From NCBI GenBank assembly GCA_030532425.1, contig JAUNLD010000010.1, forward strand, positions 9,552 through 62,180: 52,629 nucleotides of DNA, given 5' to 3'. Positions 41,920-51,212 of this stretch are shown one piece after another. The notes under the pieces were generated by a model. The model did no database searches. It was given only the letters and a program-made list of their open reading frames with translations, and was not told the origin of the DNA. The translations under genes were made by a program, and so were the position numbers. The number at the start of each line of letters is the position of its first letter. Positions within the stretch are counted from its first letter, which is position 1. This DNA comes from Lautropia sp. GTDB taxonomy: Bacteria > Pseudomonadota > Gammaproteobacteria > Burkholderiales > Burkholderiaceae_E.

Positions 41920-44280
41920 ATGAAAACCTTTGATGTCATGAACAGCAAGCCAGGTATACATGTCTGCCTCATGCAGCCGGAGAATCAGGTGCACGCGGGG
42001 GCCTTGCTGGATCCGGCCCTGTATTTTCACCACCAGTTCCGTCGCCTGGGAGCAGAGCCAAGCTTCGAGCGAAACAGGCTGAGGCATGATGCGGTCAATT
42101 TCGTCTTTGGGGCTCATCTGGGTTTCGACCCTGCCTGGCTGAACCGATACAGCTGCATCATCGTCAATCTAGAGCAGATCGGACAAGGTGGAGCCAAAAT
42201 TCCTTCTGCCTACAATCGGCTGCTTAGAACAGCCATCATGGCAGATTACGATGCGCGGAATCCTGCGGTTTATGCCAGCAATCCGGAAGACGTACCGATT
42301 TTTTCCTTCGGGCATGCCGCTTACCTGTGGCCAGAGGCGGGAAGAGCATTGCCGCTGGAGAAGCGACCCGTTGACCTACTATTCCTTGGCAGCGTCAACG
42401 ACCGACGTCTCGCCTTGATCCGCCGTATCGAAGCGATGGGTCGGACCGTTCATGTGCAGCAGACCCCCGTCTATGGCTCTGCGAGAAACAACATCCTGCG
42501 TCAGGCAAAAGCCCTGCTCAACCTGCATTTCTATGATAGTGCCCGTTTTGAGCAGGTACGGGCCTTTGTAAGTCTGTCGAACGGTACACCGGTCATTTCA
42601 GAGCGTCATCCAGACAGTGAGCCTGGCTCTGCCTACGATGCCTGTGTGACATGGTTGGATGAGTCCTTCATGGAGTTCTTCTTTGCAGAGGAGTTCGGCT
42701 CGCCGCTGTTCTATCAGGTGATGACACAGCAACTGGATGCATTTCGTCAGGTTGATCCTTTGGATTCCTATGCCGAATTGCTGGATTTTGCTGCAGGCGT
42801 CTGGAAGGCCCATGGGCGGGTGCTGTCCTTGGCGTCACAGAGCCTTCAGGCGGGGCCGCTTTATCCATCTGAGCTGTTGCCCGGTGATGCAAACGCTGCA
42901 GAAGACTGGGGTGTAATGAACGTCGATCGAAGAGAGTTTCCGCGGTCTCAGGTAATCGATGATGTGGACCACCAGATAGCACAAATCGTTGCAAAAGGTC
43001 AGTATGATCTGGCGTTGCGTGTACTGGCATGGACGGTAAACACCCATCATCACCAACCGGGCATCATCAATCATGCCTTGTACTATCCGAGACTGGACTG
43101 TTGGTTGAAGGTGCTTGCCGAAAAACTGGTAGAGGCGGGTACAGGTAGCGGTTCTGCTTCCTTGGGGACTGCCATGGCCGAGGCATTGCGGCCTACGATG
43201 GTGATTGCCAGCGAACTATATACGGTGGGTGGACATAGTCGGTTGCTGGAATCTCTGGTGGAGAATGTACCAAACCCGGTGGTGGTGCTGACTGATGCGT
43301 TCATGTCCTATCAGCAGTCTCCTTCGTCAGCGGACTGGCTTCGAGAACGCTTGAAGGGCGTCGAACTGATCATTCTTGAGGGAAATGACCCCTGGAAGAA
43401 GGCAGAAGCGCTACATGCCGTAGTCGAGCGCACCCGTCCTGGCCATATCTGGTATCTCCAGCATCAGCAGGATGCTGTGGCTTTTGTCGGAACCTTGTCC
43501 TTCAAACAGACCCCGAAGATCATGATCCATCATTCTGATCATAATCCAAGCCTGGGGTGTACCTTGCCTGATCTGCTGCACGTCGACATTACGGAGACGC
43601 TGCAACAGGTCTGTGAACATCATCTGGAACGGGAATGCTTCCGTTTGCCCTTGTATACGCCCGATTTGGGCGTCAAGTCTTGGCCGGCAGGCATGGATGC
43701 GAAAGAAGTGTCAGTAGTGACAGCTGGCCGGGCTGGCAAATTCGTGCTTGCGGGGCCGGTGGCATTGCAACGGATGGTTGCATCGGCACTGAAGGTGGTT
43801 GGGGGGCGCTTTTATCACGTTGGAGCGATATCGTCAGACTCCGTGTCAATCATACGGCAGTACCTGAAGCAGGAGGGGATCAATCCCCGGCGTTTCGTCA
43901 GTCTTGGGCAGGTACCTTCGCTGTGGGGCTGCCTGAAATCGCTCGACGCGCAGGTATATATTGGTTCTGCTCCATTCTCGGGAGGTACCAGTGCCGTTGA
44001 AGCGCAGGGATGCGGATATCCGGTACTACCTTTCAGCGGCTTTGAGGAAGGCTCCCTGATCGCAGACTACTCGTCCTATGCGGATATGACGCTGGGCTGG
44101 CGAGACGTGGATGAACTTGCCACGAGGTTGCAGCAGGTCGTACCCCGGCTGAAGGACTTGTCCGATAAGGCAAGATGTTTCTATGAGCAGGGCTTCTCCC
44201 GAGCAGTATTCGCTGCCCGCGTTGACGCAATTGCCAAGTCGGGTCAGGCCGCTGCCATGCGGACAAGGAGGGGATGCTGA
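41920..44280 (+). CDS. Two-module glycosyltransferase, candidate flagellin glycosyltransferase
   Basis: Large 786-residue protein that appears to join two GT-B-like units. The N-terminal module (about 10-310) has CgeB-like features: VDLLFLGSVNDRR near 150, then LLNLHFYDSARFEQVRAF and LSNGTPVISER. The C-terminal module (about 425-775) opens with ASELYTVGGHSRLLESL and ends with RFVSLGQVPSLWGCL, a segment like GSAPFSGGTSAVEAQGCGYP, and PVLPFSGFEEG, recalling the UDP-sugar site of GT41/SPINDLY-type O-glycosyltransferases. Clearly lower GC than its neighbours. It follows flhC by 87 bp. No ribosome site is evident at 41920; 41938 is an alternative start. Flagellin as the acceptor is inferred from position. 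Confidence 0.7.
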   Translation: MKTFDVMNSKPGIHVCLMQPENQVHAGALLDPALYFHHQFRRLGAEPSFERNRLRHDAVNFVFGAHLGFDPAWLNRYSCIIVNLEQIGQGGAKIPSAYNRLLRTAIMADYDARNPAVYASNPEDVPIFSFGHAAYLWPEAGRALPLEKRPVDLLFLGSVNDRRLALIRRIEAMGRTVHVQQTPVYGSARNNILRQAKALLNLHFYDSARFEQVRAFVSLSNGTPVISERHPDSEPGSAYDACVTWLDESFMEFFFAEEFGSPLFYQVMTQQLDAFRQVDPLDSYAELLDFAAGVWKAHGRVLSLASQSLQAGPLYPSELLPGDANAAEDWGVMNVDRREFPRSQVIDDVDHQIAQIVAKGQYDLALRVLAWTVNTHHHQPGIINHALYYPRLDCWLKVLAEKLVEAGTGSGSASLGTAMAEALRPTMVIASELYTVGGHSRLLESLVENVPNPVVVLTDAFMSYQQSPSSADWLRERLKGVELIILEGNDPWKKAEALHAVVERTRPGHIWYLQHQQDAVAFVGTLSFKQTPKIMIHHSDHNPSLGCTLPDLLHVDITETLQQVCEHHLERECFRLPLYTPDLGVKSWPAGMDAKEVSVVTAGRAGKFVLAGPVALQRMVASALKVVGGRFYHVGAISSDSVSIIRQYLKQEGINPRRFVSLGQVPSLWGCLKSLDAQVYIGSAPFSGGTSAVEAQGCGYPVLPFSGFEEGSLIADYSSYADMTLGWRDVDELATRLQQVVPRLKDLSDKARCFYEQGFSRAVFAARVDAIAKSGQAAAMRTRRGC

Positions 44281-45251
44281 TGTCTGGATTTCGTTTCGAG
44301 TTTTATCAGGCTGATGCCAAGGACAGCTGGAACGATTTTGTCAGACGAGGTCGCAATGGCGTCTTCCTGTTCGAGCGTGCGTACATGGACTATCACGCCC
44401 ATCGGTTCGTGGATGCTTCCGTCATCGTGAGGTCGTCTTCCAGCCAGGGGATCGTGGCCGTACTGCCAGCGCATCGGGTGAATGAGGCTGGAGATCTTGT
44501 ACTGATGAGTCATGGTGGACTGACCTTCGGTGGTATGGTGATGCATCCAAAACTCGGGGGGGCAGAGGTGCTGGCCGTCCTGACGGCGTTGTGTGAATGG
44601 CTGGGTGCCCAGGGTTTCAAACGTTTGCTATTGAGGCCTGTTCCGCACATCTACCACCGCTTGCCCAGTGAAGACGATCTTTACGCTTTGCATCGTCTCG
44701 GAGCGCGGTTGAGTGGTGTGCAACTGTCCAGCACGCTTGACTTGCAGCGAGAGGTGATCAAGTCGGGGCACCGCAGACAGAAGATGGCGTTGGCAGAAAG
44801 TGCGGGGGTGGTGGCAGCAACTTGCAGTGTTGAACACTTCTGGCCGGTCCTGGAGCAGACGTTGCAGCGCCGCCATGGCGCCAGTCCGGTGCATTCCCTG
44901 GCAGAGATGCAGCGGCTGATGGAAGACTTCCCGTGCATCGAATGCGTGGGGGCAGCCCGGCAGGATGATGAGGAGCTGCTGGCTGGAGCGGTACTCTATC
45001 ACTATGATGGGGTGACGCATACGCAGTATATGGCGGCGTCCGAAGCCGGTTACCGTGTGGCCGCCATGAATGCGGTGGTCGAGCACGTCATCGAGTACGC
45101 CCGCGAAAAAGGCCAGCGCTGGTTGAACTTTGGGGTTTCCACCGTTGACGGAGGCCGTGTGCTGAACGAAGGGCTGTTGCTTTACAAGGAACGGTTTGGT
45201 GCACGCAGTACGGTGCTGCAGAGCTACGAGATAGAGATCGGGAGTGTGTAG
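44280..45251 (+). CDS. FemAB/GNAT-like acyltransferase
   Basis: 323 residues with the two-GNAT-fold pattern of FemAB-like proteins: an N-terminal half with SVIVRSSSSQGIVAVLPAHR then LMSHGGLTFGGMV, and a C-terminal half with LLAGAVLYHYDGVTHTQYMA split around residue 235, then AMNAVVEHVIEYAREKGQRW, LNFGVSTVDGGRVLNEGL and YKERFGARS. Members transfer amino-acyl or acyl groups to sugars or peptidoglycan; here probably N-acylation of an amino sugar. The ATG at 44280 overlaps the previous stop (TGATG) and has AAGGAGG at 8 nt; an ATG at 44274 is too close to it. Confidence 0.72.
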   Translation: MSGFRFEFYQADAKDSWNDFVRRGRNGVFLFERAYMDYHAHRFVDASVIVRSSSSQGIVAVLPAHRVNEAGDLVLMSHGGLTFGGMVMHPKLGGAEVLAVLTALCEWLGAQGFKRLLLRPVPHIYHRLPSEDDLYALHRLGARLSGVQLSSTLDLQREVIKSGHRRQKMALAESAGVVAATCSVEHFWPVLEQTLQRRHGASPVHSLAEMQRLMEDFPCIECVGAARQDDEELLAGAVLYHYDGVTHTQYMAASEAGYRVAAMNAVVEHVIEYAREKGQRWLNFGVSTVDGGRVLNEGLLLYKERFGARSTVLQSYEIEIGSV

Positions 45252-45255
45252 GGCA

Positions 45256-46026
45256 ATGAGCAGCAAAACGGACGAGAAACGGGATATGGCGCGCTATGAG
45301 AAGGCATATGCCGAATCCAGCTTCGAACCGGTGCAGGCGCGGATGCGCAAGCAGGTGGTGTTGGAGCAGTTGCGTCTCTGGCAGCCGGCCAGTGTACTGG
45401 AGGTTGGTTGTGGTGCAGACCCGTTGTTCAATCATTACCGGCAGTTTGCGCGGATGGTTGTGGTCGAACCGGGCCGCGGATTTTCAGAGATCGCTCGCGA
45501 GCAGGCTGCTGGAAGCCCGCGCATTCACATCATTGAGGACTTTCTAGAAAATGCCATCGAGTCTGGTGCATTGACCGGGGAGCACTTTGATTGCGTGATC
45601 GTTTCAGGGCTCCTTCATGAACTGCATGATCCGGGGCAATTGCTGAGGGTGCTGCATCGGGTTGTTGGTGCCGACTGCAGGTTGCATGTCAATGTACCCA
45701 ATGCACGGTCGCTGCATCGTCTGTTGGCTTTCGAAATGGGCATTGTGAACGACATTCACGAGATATCCGGACGCCAGGAGTCTTTGCAGCAGAATCATAC
45801 CTTCGACATCAAGAGTCTTAAGGCACTCTGCGTGGCCAGTGGTTATCGGGTGATTGAAGAGGGGTCATTCTTTGTCAAGCCCTTTACGCATGCGCAGATG
45901 TACCTGCTTTCAGAGATTGGCTTGCTGGACGAGCGCATGCTGACCGGCCTGATGCGGCTGGAGAAGCATCTGCCGGGCATGGGATCGGAAATATTCGTCA
46001 ACCTGATGACCGCACCGCAAGCGTGA
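45256..46026 (+). CDS. Class I SAM-dependent methyltransferase
   Basis: 256 residues. SAM-binding motif I VLEVGCGADPLF (47-58), an acidic residue ending strand 2 (VVVEPGRG), and a later FDCVIVSGLLHELHDPGQLL segment followed by LHVNVPNARSLHRLL (post-I and motif IV/V regions) are clear. It probably methylates a sugar or the glycan under assembly. The start is ATG 45256; a GTG at 45244 is possible. The gene begins 4 bp after the acyltransferase stop, in one operon. Confidence 0.82.
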   Translation: MSSKTDEKRDMARYEKAYAESSFEPVQARMRKQVVLEQLRLWQPASVLEVGCGADPLFNHYRQFARMVVVEPGRGFSEIAREQAAGSPRIHIIEDFLENAIESGALTGEHFDCVIVSGLLHELHDPGQLLRVLHRVVGADCRLHVNVPNARSLHRLLAFEMGIVNDIHEISGRQESLQQNHTFDIKSLKALCVASGYRVIEEGSFFVKPFTHAQMYLLSEIGLLDERMLTGLMRLEKHLPGMGSEIFVNLMTAPQA

Positions 46027-46040
46027 GGCCATCGACATTC

Positions 46041-47615
46041 ATGGTGTTGAAGATGACAACACGAAGTGATGCAGCTATGGTGGTGGTCGGTTCGTCTCTG
46101 GCGGTGCTGGTTGCCGCAACGGAGCGTGCACGACGCGGTTTGCAAACAGTGATCATCCGCTCCGGTGGTGCGCTGGGGGGGTATTTTTCGGGTGTCCATG
46201 TCATGGGGCGACGTCGTGACGCGGGCATGGTGCTGTACGAGTTCAGTTCTTTTCGTGAAACGGATGCAATGCCGTCTCTGTCCAGTTATGATCCGATGCG
46301 AAGAAATGATGTCGGTCGATTCTGCGGACTCGTGCGCCGGTATGTAGGCCAGCAGCAGAAAACCCGGGTGATCGACACGCCACAGATGTGGACGGATGGC
46401 CAATGGTTACCTGACATGATGCTGGGCAACGGCATCCGGGCCGTGACGCGGTTGAGTTGCGTGGCCGAGGCGCGTCGCCAGCTGCTTGACATCTCTTCAA
46501 GGGTTCGGCCCGACAGCAGTCTCTGCCATCCGGCCAACAAGGGCACCTGGCCAGCAAATGGAAAGCCTCCCGCTGATTGGGAAAAGCTGGCAGGGCGTTC
46601 TGGCCTGGGCTTCGATTGCGACTCAGTGTCTCGTATCGTTCACGGGGATGTTCTGCATGAGGCACTGTTCCTGCCTTTTGCCCGGCAGGTGATGAATCGC
46701 GATGCCAGCCATCTCTCAGCGCTGTACCACCGTTTGCCGTGGTTGCCCCTTTATTGGCCAGAGAGCCTTCTGGCCGAGCTGGATGGCAGTGGCGCGTCCA
46801 TACCGCCCACATTGCTGAGTGCTGCCGATGGAGAGTCTGTCGCTGAATTCTGCCAGCGTCTTGTTGCGAATGTTCGGGAGAACCCGCTGATTACCCTCGT
46901 GGACGATCATCTGCTGGCCATGAGCCGGACGCCTGACAGCTTCGAGCTTGTCCTGGCCGCCAAGGGACGGCTGAGTACTGATCGGCTGGTCTGGGCGTTG
47001 ACCCCGGAGCAGGGTGTGGCATTGGCTGGCATGGCAGCATCACCCGCGAACGATGCTCGTCTGCCTCTGGTACTGGGCTTTCTGGCTTTTCGGGAGCAGG
47101 ACCTGCTGCGCAATCACAGTTTCGTTCACGCGGTTTCTGCCAATATCGGTCTGTATCGTGTGACCAATAGTACGGCATGCAGCAATCGTAATGACGAAGG
47201 TCTGGTTCATCTGGTGGTCGAGGCGAATCCTAATCGTCTGATGTCTGTCCATGGCGCTCTATCCGACGATCAGGAGGTCGTTCAAGCGATGACGGCGGAT
47301 ATGGTCAGAATGGAGCTGCTCAGGGAAGGGGCATTGCCGTCCGCTTCCGAGCTGCGCCGTTTCGATGGTGCGCTGCCATTGCCGACACACGAGGCCGTTG
47401 AGCGTTTTCTGCACGACCAGGAGCGTCTGCGGGCACACATGCCTGGCATCGAGCTGGTCGGGGCCAGCGCGGCACCGTTCGCGATGGGATTATCGGATCA
47501 GATCGTGCAGGGACTGCAGGTTGCAGACCGCGGCGTGTCAGACAGCCAGAGTGCCCTGAACGGGAGTCTTGCCGAGCCGGCCGATCGTGGCGAACGCCTT
47601 GGCGTTCCCGGTTGA
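46041..47615 (+). CDS. Dinucleotide-binding oxidoreductase-like protein, function unknown
   Basis: 524 residues. The N-terminus AMVVVGSSLAVLVAATERARRG resembles a Rossmann NAD(P)/FAD fold, but with GSSLA in place of the usual GxGxxG, followed by TVIIRSGGALGGYFSGV, like the second glycine pair of amine-oxidase or UDP-galactopyranose-mutase-like flavoproteins. The middle carries LYHRLPWLPLYWPESL; the end has GIELVGASAAPFAMGLSDQIVQGL, like the flavin-contacting C-terminal helix. I do not recognise a named family. The start is uncertain (46023 GTG, 46041 or 46053 ATG). Operonic with the methyltransferase gene. Confidence 0.55.
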   Translation: MVLKMTTRSDAAMVVVGSSLAVLVAATERARRGLQTVIIRSGGALGGYFSGVHVMGRRRDAGMVLYEFSSFRETDAMPSLSSYDPMRRNDVGRFCGLVRRYVGQQQKTRVIDTPQMWTDGQWLPDMMLGNGIRAVTRLSCVAEARRQLLDISSRVRPDSSLCHPANKGTWPANGKPPADWEKLAGRSGLGFDCDSVSRIVHGDVLHEALFLPFARQVMNRDASHLSALYHRLPWLPLYWPESLLAELDGSGASIPPTLLSAADGESVAEFCQRLVANVRENPLITLVDDHLLAMSRTPDSFELVLAAKGRLSTDRLVWALTPEQGVALAGMAASPANDARLPLVLGFLAFREQDLLRNHSFVHAVSANIGLYRVTNSTACSNRNDEGLVHLVVEANPNRLMSVHGALSDDQEVVQAMTADMVRMELLREGALPSASELRRFDGALPLPTHEAVERFLHDQERLRAHMPGIELVGASAAPFAMGLSDQIVQGLQVADRGVSDSQSALNGSLAEPADRGERLGVPG

Positions 47616-47650
47616 AACGGAGCCATCAGAACGTACTTGCTGGAGAAATC

Positions 47651-48106
47651 ATGCTTGCAGATTGTGTAACCATGCAGTTGCCCAAAATCAACGATCCCCG
47701 AGGCAATCTGACGTTCGTGGAAGGAGGAAGGCAGATTCCTTTTGACATCCGTCGCGTATATTACCTCTATGATGTGCCAGGAGGATCAGAGCGAGGTGGG
47801 CACGCGCATCTGGCCCTGCACCAGTTCGTGATCGCAATGTCGGGAAGTTTCGACATCGTGCTGGATGATGGTTTTGGCCGAAAGCGCTACCACCTGAACC
47901 GCTCTTATGAAGGCCTGTACATTCCCCCGATGACCTGGCGCGAGCTGGACAACTTCTCTTCAGGAAGTGTCTGCATGGTTCTGGCGTCTGCTGTTTACGA
48001 TGAAGGGGATTACCTTCGAGACTACAGCGACTTCATGCTGGAAGTTCACGGCCGTCGCAAGGGGGCAGAATCACGACCGCTTGACCGTGAAGCAGTCTCT
48101 GTTTAA
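47651..48106 (+). CDS. fdtA: FdtA/QdtA-type dTDP-sugar 3,4-ketoisomerase (cupin)
   Basis: Predicted to isomerise dTDP-4-keto-6-deoxyglucose to a 3-keto sugar, the step before 3-amination. The 151 residues match the WxcM-like/FdtA family: INDPRGNLTFVEGGRQIPFD near the start, then RRVYYLYDVPGGSERGGHAH with the metal-site-like HAH, LHQFVIAMSGSFDIVLDDG and LVLAS-like MVLASAVYDEGDYLRDY. The ATG at 47651 has GGAGA at 5 nt. Product stereochemistry (Fuc3N or Qui3N) cannot be read. Ends at a terminator shared with the convergent aminotransferase gene. Confidence 0.88.
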   Translation: MLADCVTMQLPKINDPRGNLTFVEGGRQIPFDIRRVYYLYDVPGGSERGGHAHLALHQFVIAMSGSFDIVLDDGFGRKRYHLNRSYEGLYIPPMTWRELDNFSSGSVCMVLASAVYDEGDYLRDYSDFMLEVHGRRKGAESRPLDREAVSV

Positions 48107-48122
48107 GTTTGCCTGATGAAAG

Positions 48123-48147
48123 AGGCCGCTTTTCGGAGCGGCCTTTT
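48123..48147 (+). terminator. Rho-independent terminator of the glycosylation operon
   Basis: AGGCCGCT (48123-48130), loop of 6, AGCGGCCT (48137-48144), then T4. Located 17 bp after fdtA; the reverse strand also folds and may stop the convergent aminotransferase transcript. Confidence 0.8.
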
Positions 48148-48175
48148 CTGTTTGAAAGGGGAGGTTTGCCGAAGG

Positions 48176-49366
48176 TCAGAAGCTTTGCACCGCCTCAATG
48201 ACCCGTTCGACATCACCGTCGCTCATCATCGGATCCATGGGAAGACTGAGAAGCTCCCGTGCGTACTGCTCAGCTAGTGGAAAATGACGTTGGCTGACCG
48301 GGTGGTCGTGATAAGCGCGTTGATGATGCACAGGAGTTGGATAGTGAATGAGTGTCTGGATGCCTTTGCTATGAAGGTGTCTGGCCAGTTCATTCCTCTG
48401 TTCATGACGTATCACGAACAGATGCCAGGATGATTGAATGGGCATCACTTCACCGGAACAGTACTCGTGTTGTGCCTCGCTGGTGAATCGTTGTGTGTCA
48501 GTAGAACTGCCTGTGAGAATCAGGCCGTCTGGCGGTGGCAGGTGAAGCCCTGGTGTGTTGGCAAGATGTTCGTGATAATTTTTCGCAATGACGGAGCGGC
48601 GATGGTTGTCTGCGTCGAGATAGCGCAGTTTTTCCAGAAGAAATGCCGCCTGTATTTCGTCCATGCGTGAGTTGACGCCCTTCAGATCGTGAACATACTT
48701 CTTTTCAGAGCCATAATTTCTAAGCATTCTGATCTTGTGCGCGAGGGATGCGTCTCGAGTGGTGACAGCCCCTGCATCGCCAAGTGCACCCAGGTTCTTT
48801 CCAGGATAGAAACTGAAGCCGGCCGCATCGCTCAAGCTGCCGCATCGCCTTGATCCCAAAGAGGCACCGTGGGCTTGTGCGGCATCTTCCAGCAATGCAA
48901 GGCCATGGCGGTCTGAAATCGCTCGCAATGCAGCCATGTTTGCGGGTCTTCCGTAAAGGTGTACCGCCATGATGGCACGGGTTCTGGGTGTAATGGCTTG
49001 CTCCACCTGCGCAGGATCGATGGCGTAATCTCCTGGCGCGGGTTCTACTGGTACGGGAGTGGCACCCGTATAGCTGATCGCCAGCCACGTGGCGATATAG
49101 GTATGGGAGGGGACGATGACCTCGTCCCCATGTCCTATGTCAAGGCCACGAAGAATGAGCTGTAAGGCGTCGAGTCCATTGCCGACGGTCACACAGTGTG
49201 AGGCGCCGCAGTAGTCGGCAAATGCCTGTTCGAAGTTTTCCGTTTCCTGTCCAAGCAACGCCCATCCGCTGTCTAGGACCCGGGTTAATGCCTGCTCCAT
49301 CGCTGAGCGGTGACGTTCGTTGATGGCTTTGAGGTTGAGAAACGGTATGACGTCTGGCGGGTTCAT
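48176..49366 (-). CDS. DegT/DnrJ/EryC1 sugar aminotransferase (FdtB-like)
   Basis: PLP-dependent transaminase acting on a keto-sugar nucleotide, probably the product of the adjacent FdtA. 396 residues; PLP lysine K190 in [14 protein letters not shown], with D161 and Q164 in [10 protein letters not shown] contacting the cofactor, and IPFLNLKA at the start. An insert of about 30 residues (about 280-312) precedes the WHLFVIRH strand, making it longer than the usual 365-375. The ATG at 49366 is chosen for homology. Monocistronic on the minus strand, convergent with fdtA. Confidence 0.9.
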   Translation of the reverse strand: MNPPDVIPFLNLKAINERHRSAMEQALTRVLDSGWALLGQETENFEQAFADYCGASHCVTVGNGLDALQLILRGLDIGHGDEVIVPSHTYIATWLAISYTGATPVPVEPAPGDYAIDPAQVEQAITPRTRAIMAVHLYGRPANMAALRAISDRHGLALLEDAAQAHGASLGSRRCGSLSDAAGFSFYPGKNLGALGDAGAVTTRDASLAHKIRMLRNYGSEKKYVHDLKGVNSRMDEIQAAFLLEKLRYLDADNHRRSVIAKNYHEHLANTPGLHLPPPDGLILTGSSTDTQRFTSEAQHEYCSGEVMPIQSSWHLFVIRHEQRNELARHLHSKGIQTLIHYPTPVHHQRAYHDHPVSQRHFPLAEQYARELLSLPMDPMMSDGDVERVIEAVQSF

Positions 49367-49604
49367 GGAGCCTGATCTGGGAGTGGGAGCAAGCAAGGGA
49401 CGTGAGGTGATGGCTACAGAGGGGTATCTGTCACATGGTGAGCGACACGGGCCAATTTCTTCTCTGGAAGATGGCGACAGGAGAGAAGTTTTTCACCTCA
49501 AGATGTCTGGCCAGGGGCTGACATGACACACGAAGGGTGCGACACCAGCGCCGCTCAGCCAGAAAGCCAAACGGCGTTGGACCCATCATTGTTCTTGTCT
49601 GCCC

Positions 49605-49630
49605 GAAAAATGAGTCAACCCGAGGTTGAC
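49605..49630 (-). terminator. Terminator overlapping the end of the GT2 gene
   Basis: Minus strand: GTCAACC-tcg-GGTTGAC, then TCATTTTT. The stem includes the last codons and the stop codon of the glycosyltransferase gene. Confidence 0.7.
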
Positions 49631-50715
49631 AGGTCAAGCTTGGCCTCCTCGGATGACAGGGAGGCCTGGTACTCGGCATAAAGCTTCTTGTACATGTTGC
49701 CGTAAGTGGTGGCCTTTTCGGTGTCGTTGCGTGCGTCATAAAGCGCCCAAAGCTGCTGGGCTGCCATGAAGCTGCCTCTGCCGCATACGGACCCCGCGAG
49801 TTGTGGATTGTCACCGATACGCAAGGCCTTCAGCCAGCACTCCTCCATCATTGGCAGCAGGTGAGGGCCCTGTTCGGGTCGACGATTCATCTGTTCAAGA
49901 AGCAGGGACCCGACACTCAGGTGAAAATCCGGAGAGTTTTCCCAGAAGGGCATTTCGTCCGAAGCCAGGAGCATGGCTTCTTCCACACGACCGGCTTGCT
50001 TCATGCATTCAATCATTCGTATAAGCATGTCGTGATACCAGGGTGGACGGCCGCTGACCAGCTCGCGGGCACGGTTGTAACAGGCGATGGCTTCAGTGAG
50101 ATCGTGCTGAATATCGTATTCCTTGCCCAGTTGAAAATGAAAGTAGGCATTGGTGGGCTCTTCCCGAACCTTCGCCGTCAGCAGCGTCATGTTGCGCCCT
50201 CGCTTGGTGTTGAGCTGGGCGGGAAGATAGCCATCATGGCGGACAATCAGGGGAGACTCGATGGTGGGAAGATTGTGTGCGGGCTGTTCATGGATCTTCC
50301 CGACATAACGCACCCCTCGTGGCAGGATCCGGGCGATGAGGTGAGATGTGTTCAGGCGATTGACCTCGTTGCCGAGGTCACTGTCGATCCTGACGTAGTG
50401 AACGGCACGGTCGCGAGTGTTTCTGAGTTCCTGGAAATACTCTCCACCCGATACGATCCATTCATCGGCATCCAGAACGAGGTTCCAGTCCGCATCGGAT
50501 TTTGCAAGGGCAGCGTTTCTTGCAGCAGCGAAGTCGTTGGTCCATCGGCGGTGATATACGCTGGCGCCGAGTTCCCTGGCGATTTCGACCGTCCTGTCGG
50601 TGGAACCAGTATCCAGAACGATCATTTCGTCAACCCATGGTGCCACGCTGGCAAGGCAGCGCGCAATGCAACGCTCCTCGTTCCTGGCAATCATGGTCAG
50701 TGCAACTTTCTTCAT
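49615..50715 (-). CDS. Glycosyltransferase family 2 with C-terminal TPR-like region
   Basis: 366 residues. The GT2 domain (1-180) starts with VALTMIARNEE, then MIVLDTGSTDRTVEIARELG (DTGSTD at 35-40) and the metal-binding LVLDADEW (D82-A-D84). From about 190 the chain is helical with TPR-like repeats (FHFQLGKEYDIQHDLTEAIACYNRA is the clearest, about 205-229). Related TPR-GT2 proteins act as protein or peptide glycosyltransferases. The ATG at 50715 has GGGAG at 5 nt. Ends in its own terminator, separate from the aminotransferase gene. Confidence 0.88.
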   Translation of the reverse strand: MKKVALTMIARNEERCIARCLASVAPWVDEMIVLDTGSTDRTVEIARELGASVYHRRWTNDFAAARNAALAKSDADWNLVLDADEWIVSGGEYFQELRNTRDRAVHYVRIDSDLGNEVNRLNTSHLIARILPRGVRYVGKIHEQPAHNLPTIESPLIVRHDGYLPAQLNTKRGRNMTLLTAKVREEPTNAYFHFQLGKEYDIQHDLTEAIACYNRARELVSGRPPWYHDMLIRMIECMKQAGRVEEAMLLASDEMPFWENSPDFHLSVGSLLLEQMNRRPEQGPHLLPMMEECWLKALRIGDNPQLAGSVCGRGSFMAAQQLWALYDARNDTEKATTYGNMYKKLYAEYQASLSSEEAKLDLSTSG

Positions 50716-50751
50716 GGGGCTCCCCGGGTGTTGAAGATTCCTACGCGACAT

Positions 50752-51197
50752 TGTTTCATGATGAGGATCTCACGCAGTCCGGAGATGATCGGGTGTTTTG
50801 GCATCCTTTTCCCGGTGCATCTCGGACAGGTGTGCCCAAGAAAGGACAGGCAGGGTCATGGACTCTTTCCGGCGTATCCGGAAACTCTGCTTGCTCTGCC
50901 CCTAAGTCTGGCATGATTTGCCACAGGAGACAGACGCGCTTCATCCGCTTGTACGCGGCGACTGGCCATTCGGCGGCTGGTTTGTGGCTTGAGGTTGGCC
51001 AACCCGGAGTCCTGAGCACATCATCAGCGCGAAAGCGGTCAGGGCACTGTCGTGAACATATGCCGCGCAAGTGGCGCGTCGATGTGAAGAGGGCTTCAGG
51101 GAAACATCCAGGGGTGTTTATCGTTGCCTGCAAGGTACATCAGGCGTCCGTTGCTGCCCAGAGACCTTGTGGGCAAGGCAGGGTCATCGGGCAGGAC
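50752..51197. other. Gap upstream of the small RNA candidate, no gene recognised
   Basis: About 450 bp between the GT2 gene and the candidate small RNA. Open frames exist on both strands but none resembles a known protein. A possible plus-strand promoter (TTGCTC, 17 nt, TGATTT near 50889-50917) is too weak to rely on. Confidence 0.35.
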
Positions 51198-51212
51198 TGC
51201 TATCCTGTAGAA

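Noticed and set aside
41920-50751. Glycosylation block as a prophage or integrative element
   Set aside because: No integrase, tRNA, att-like repeats or phage genes are visible; only composition and gene order hint at transfer.
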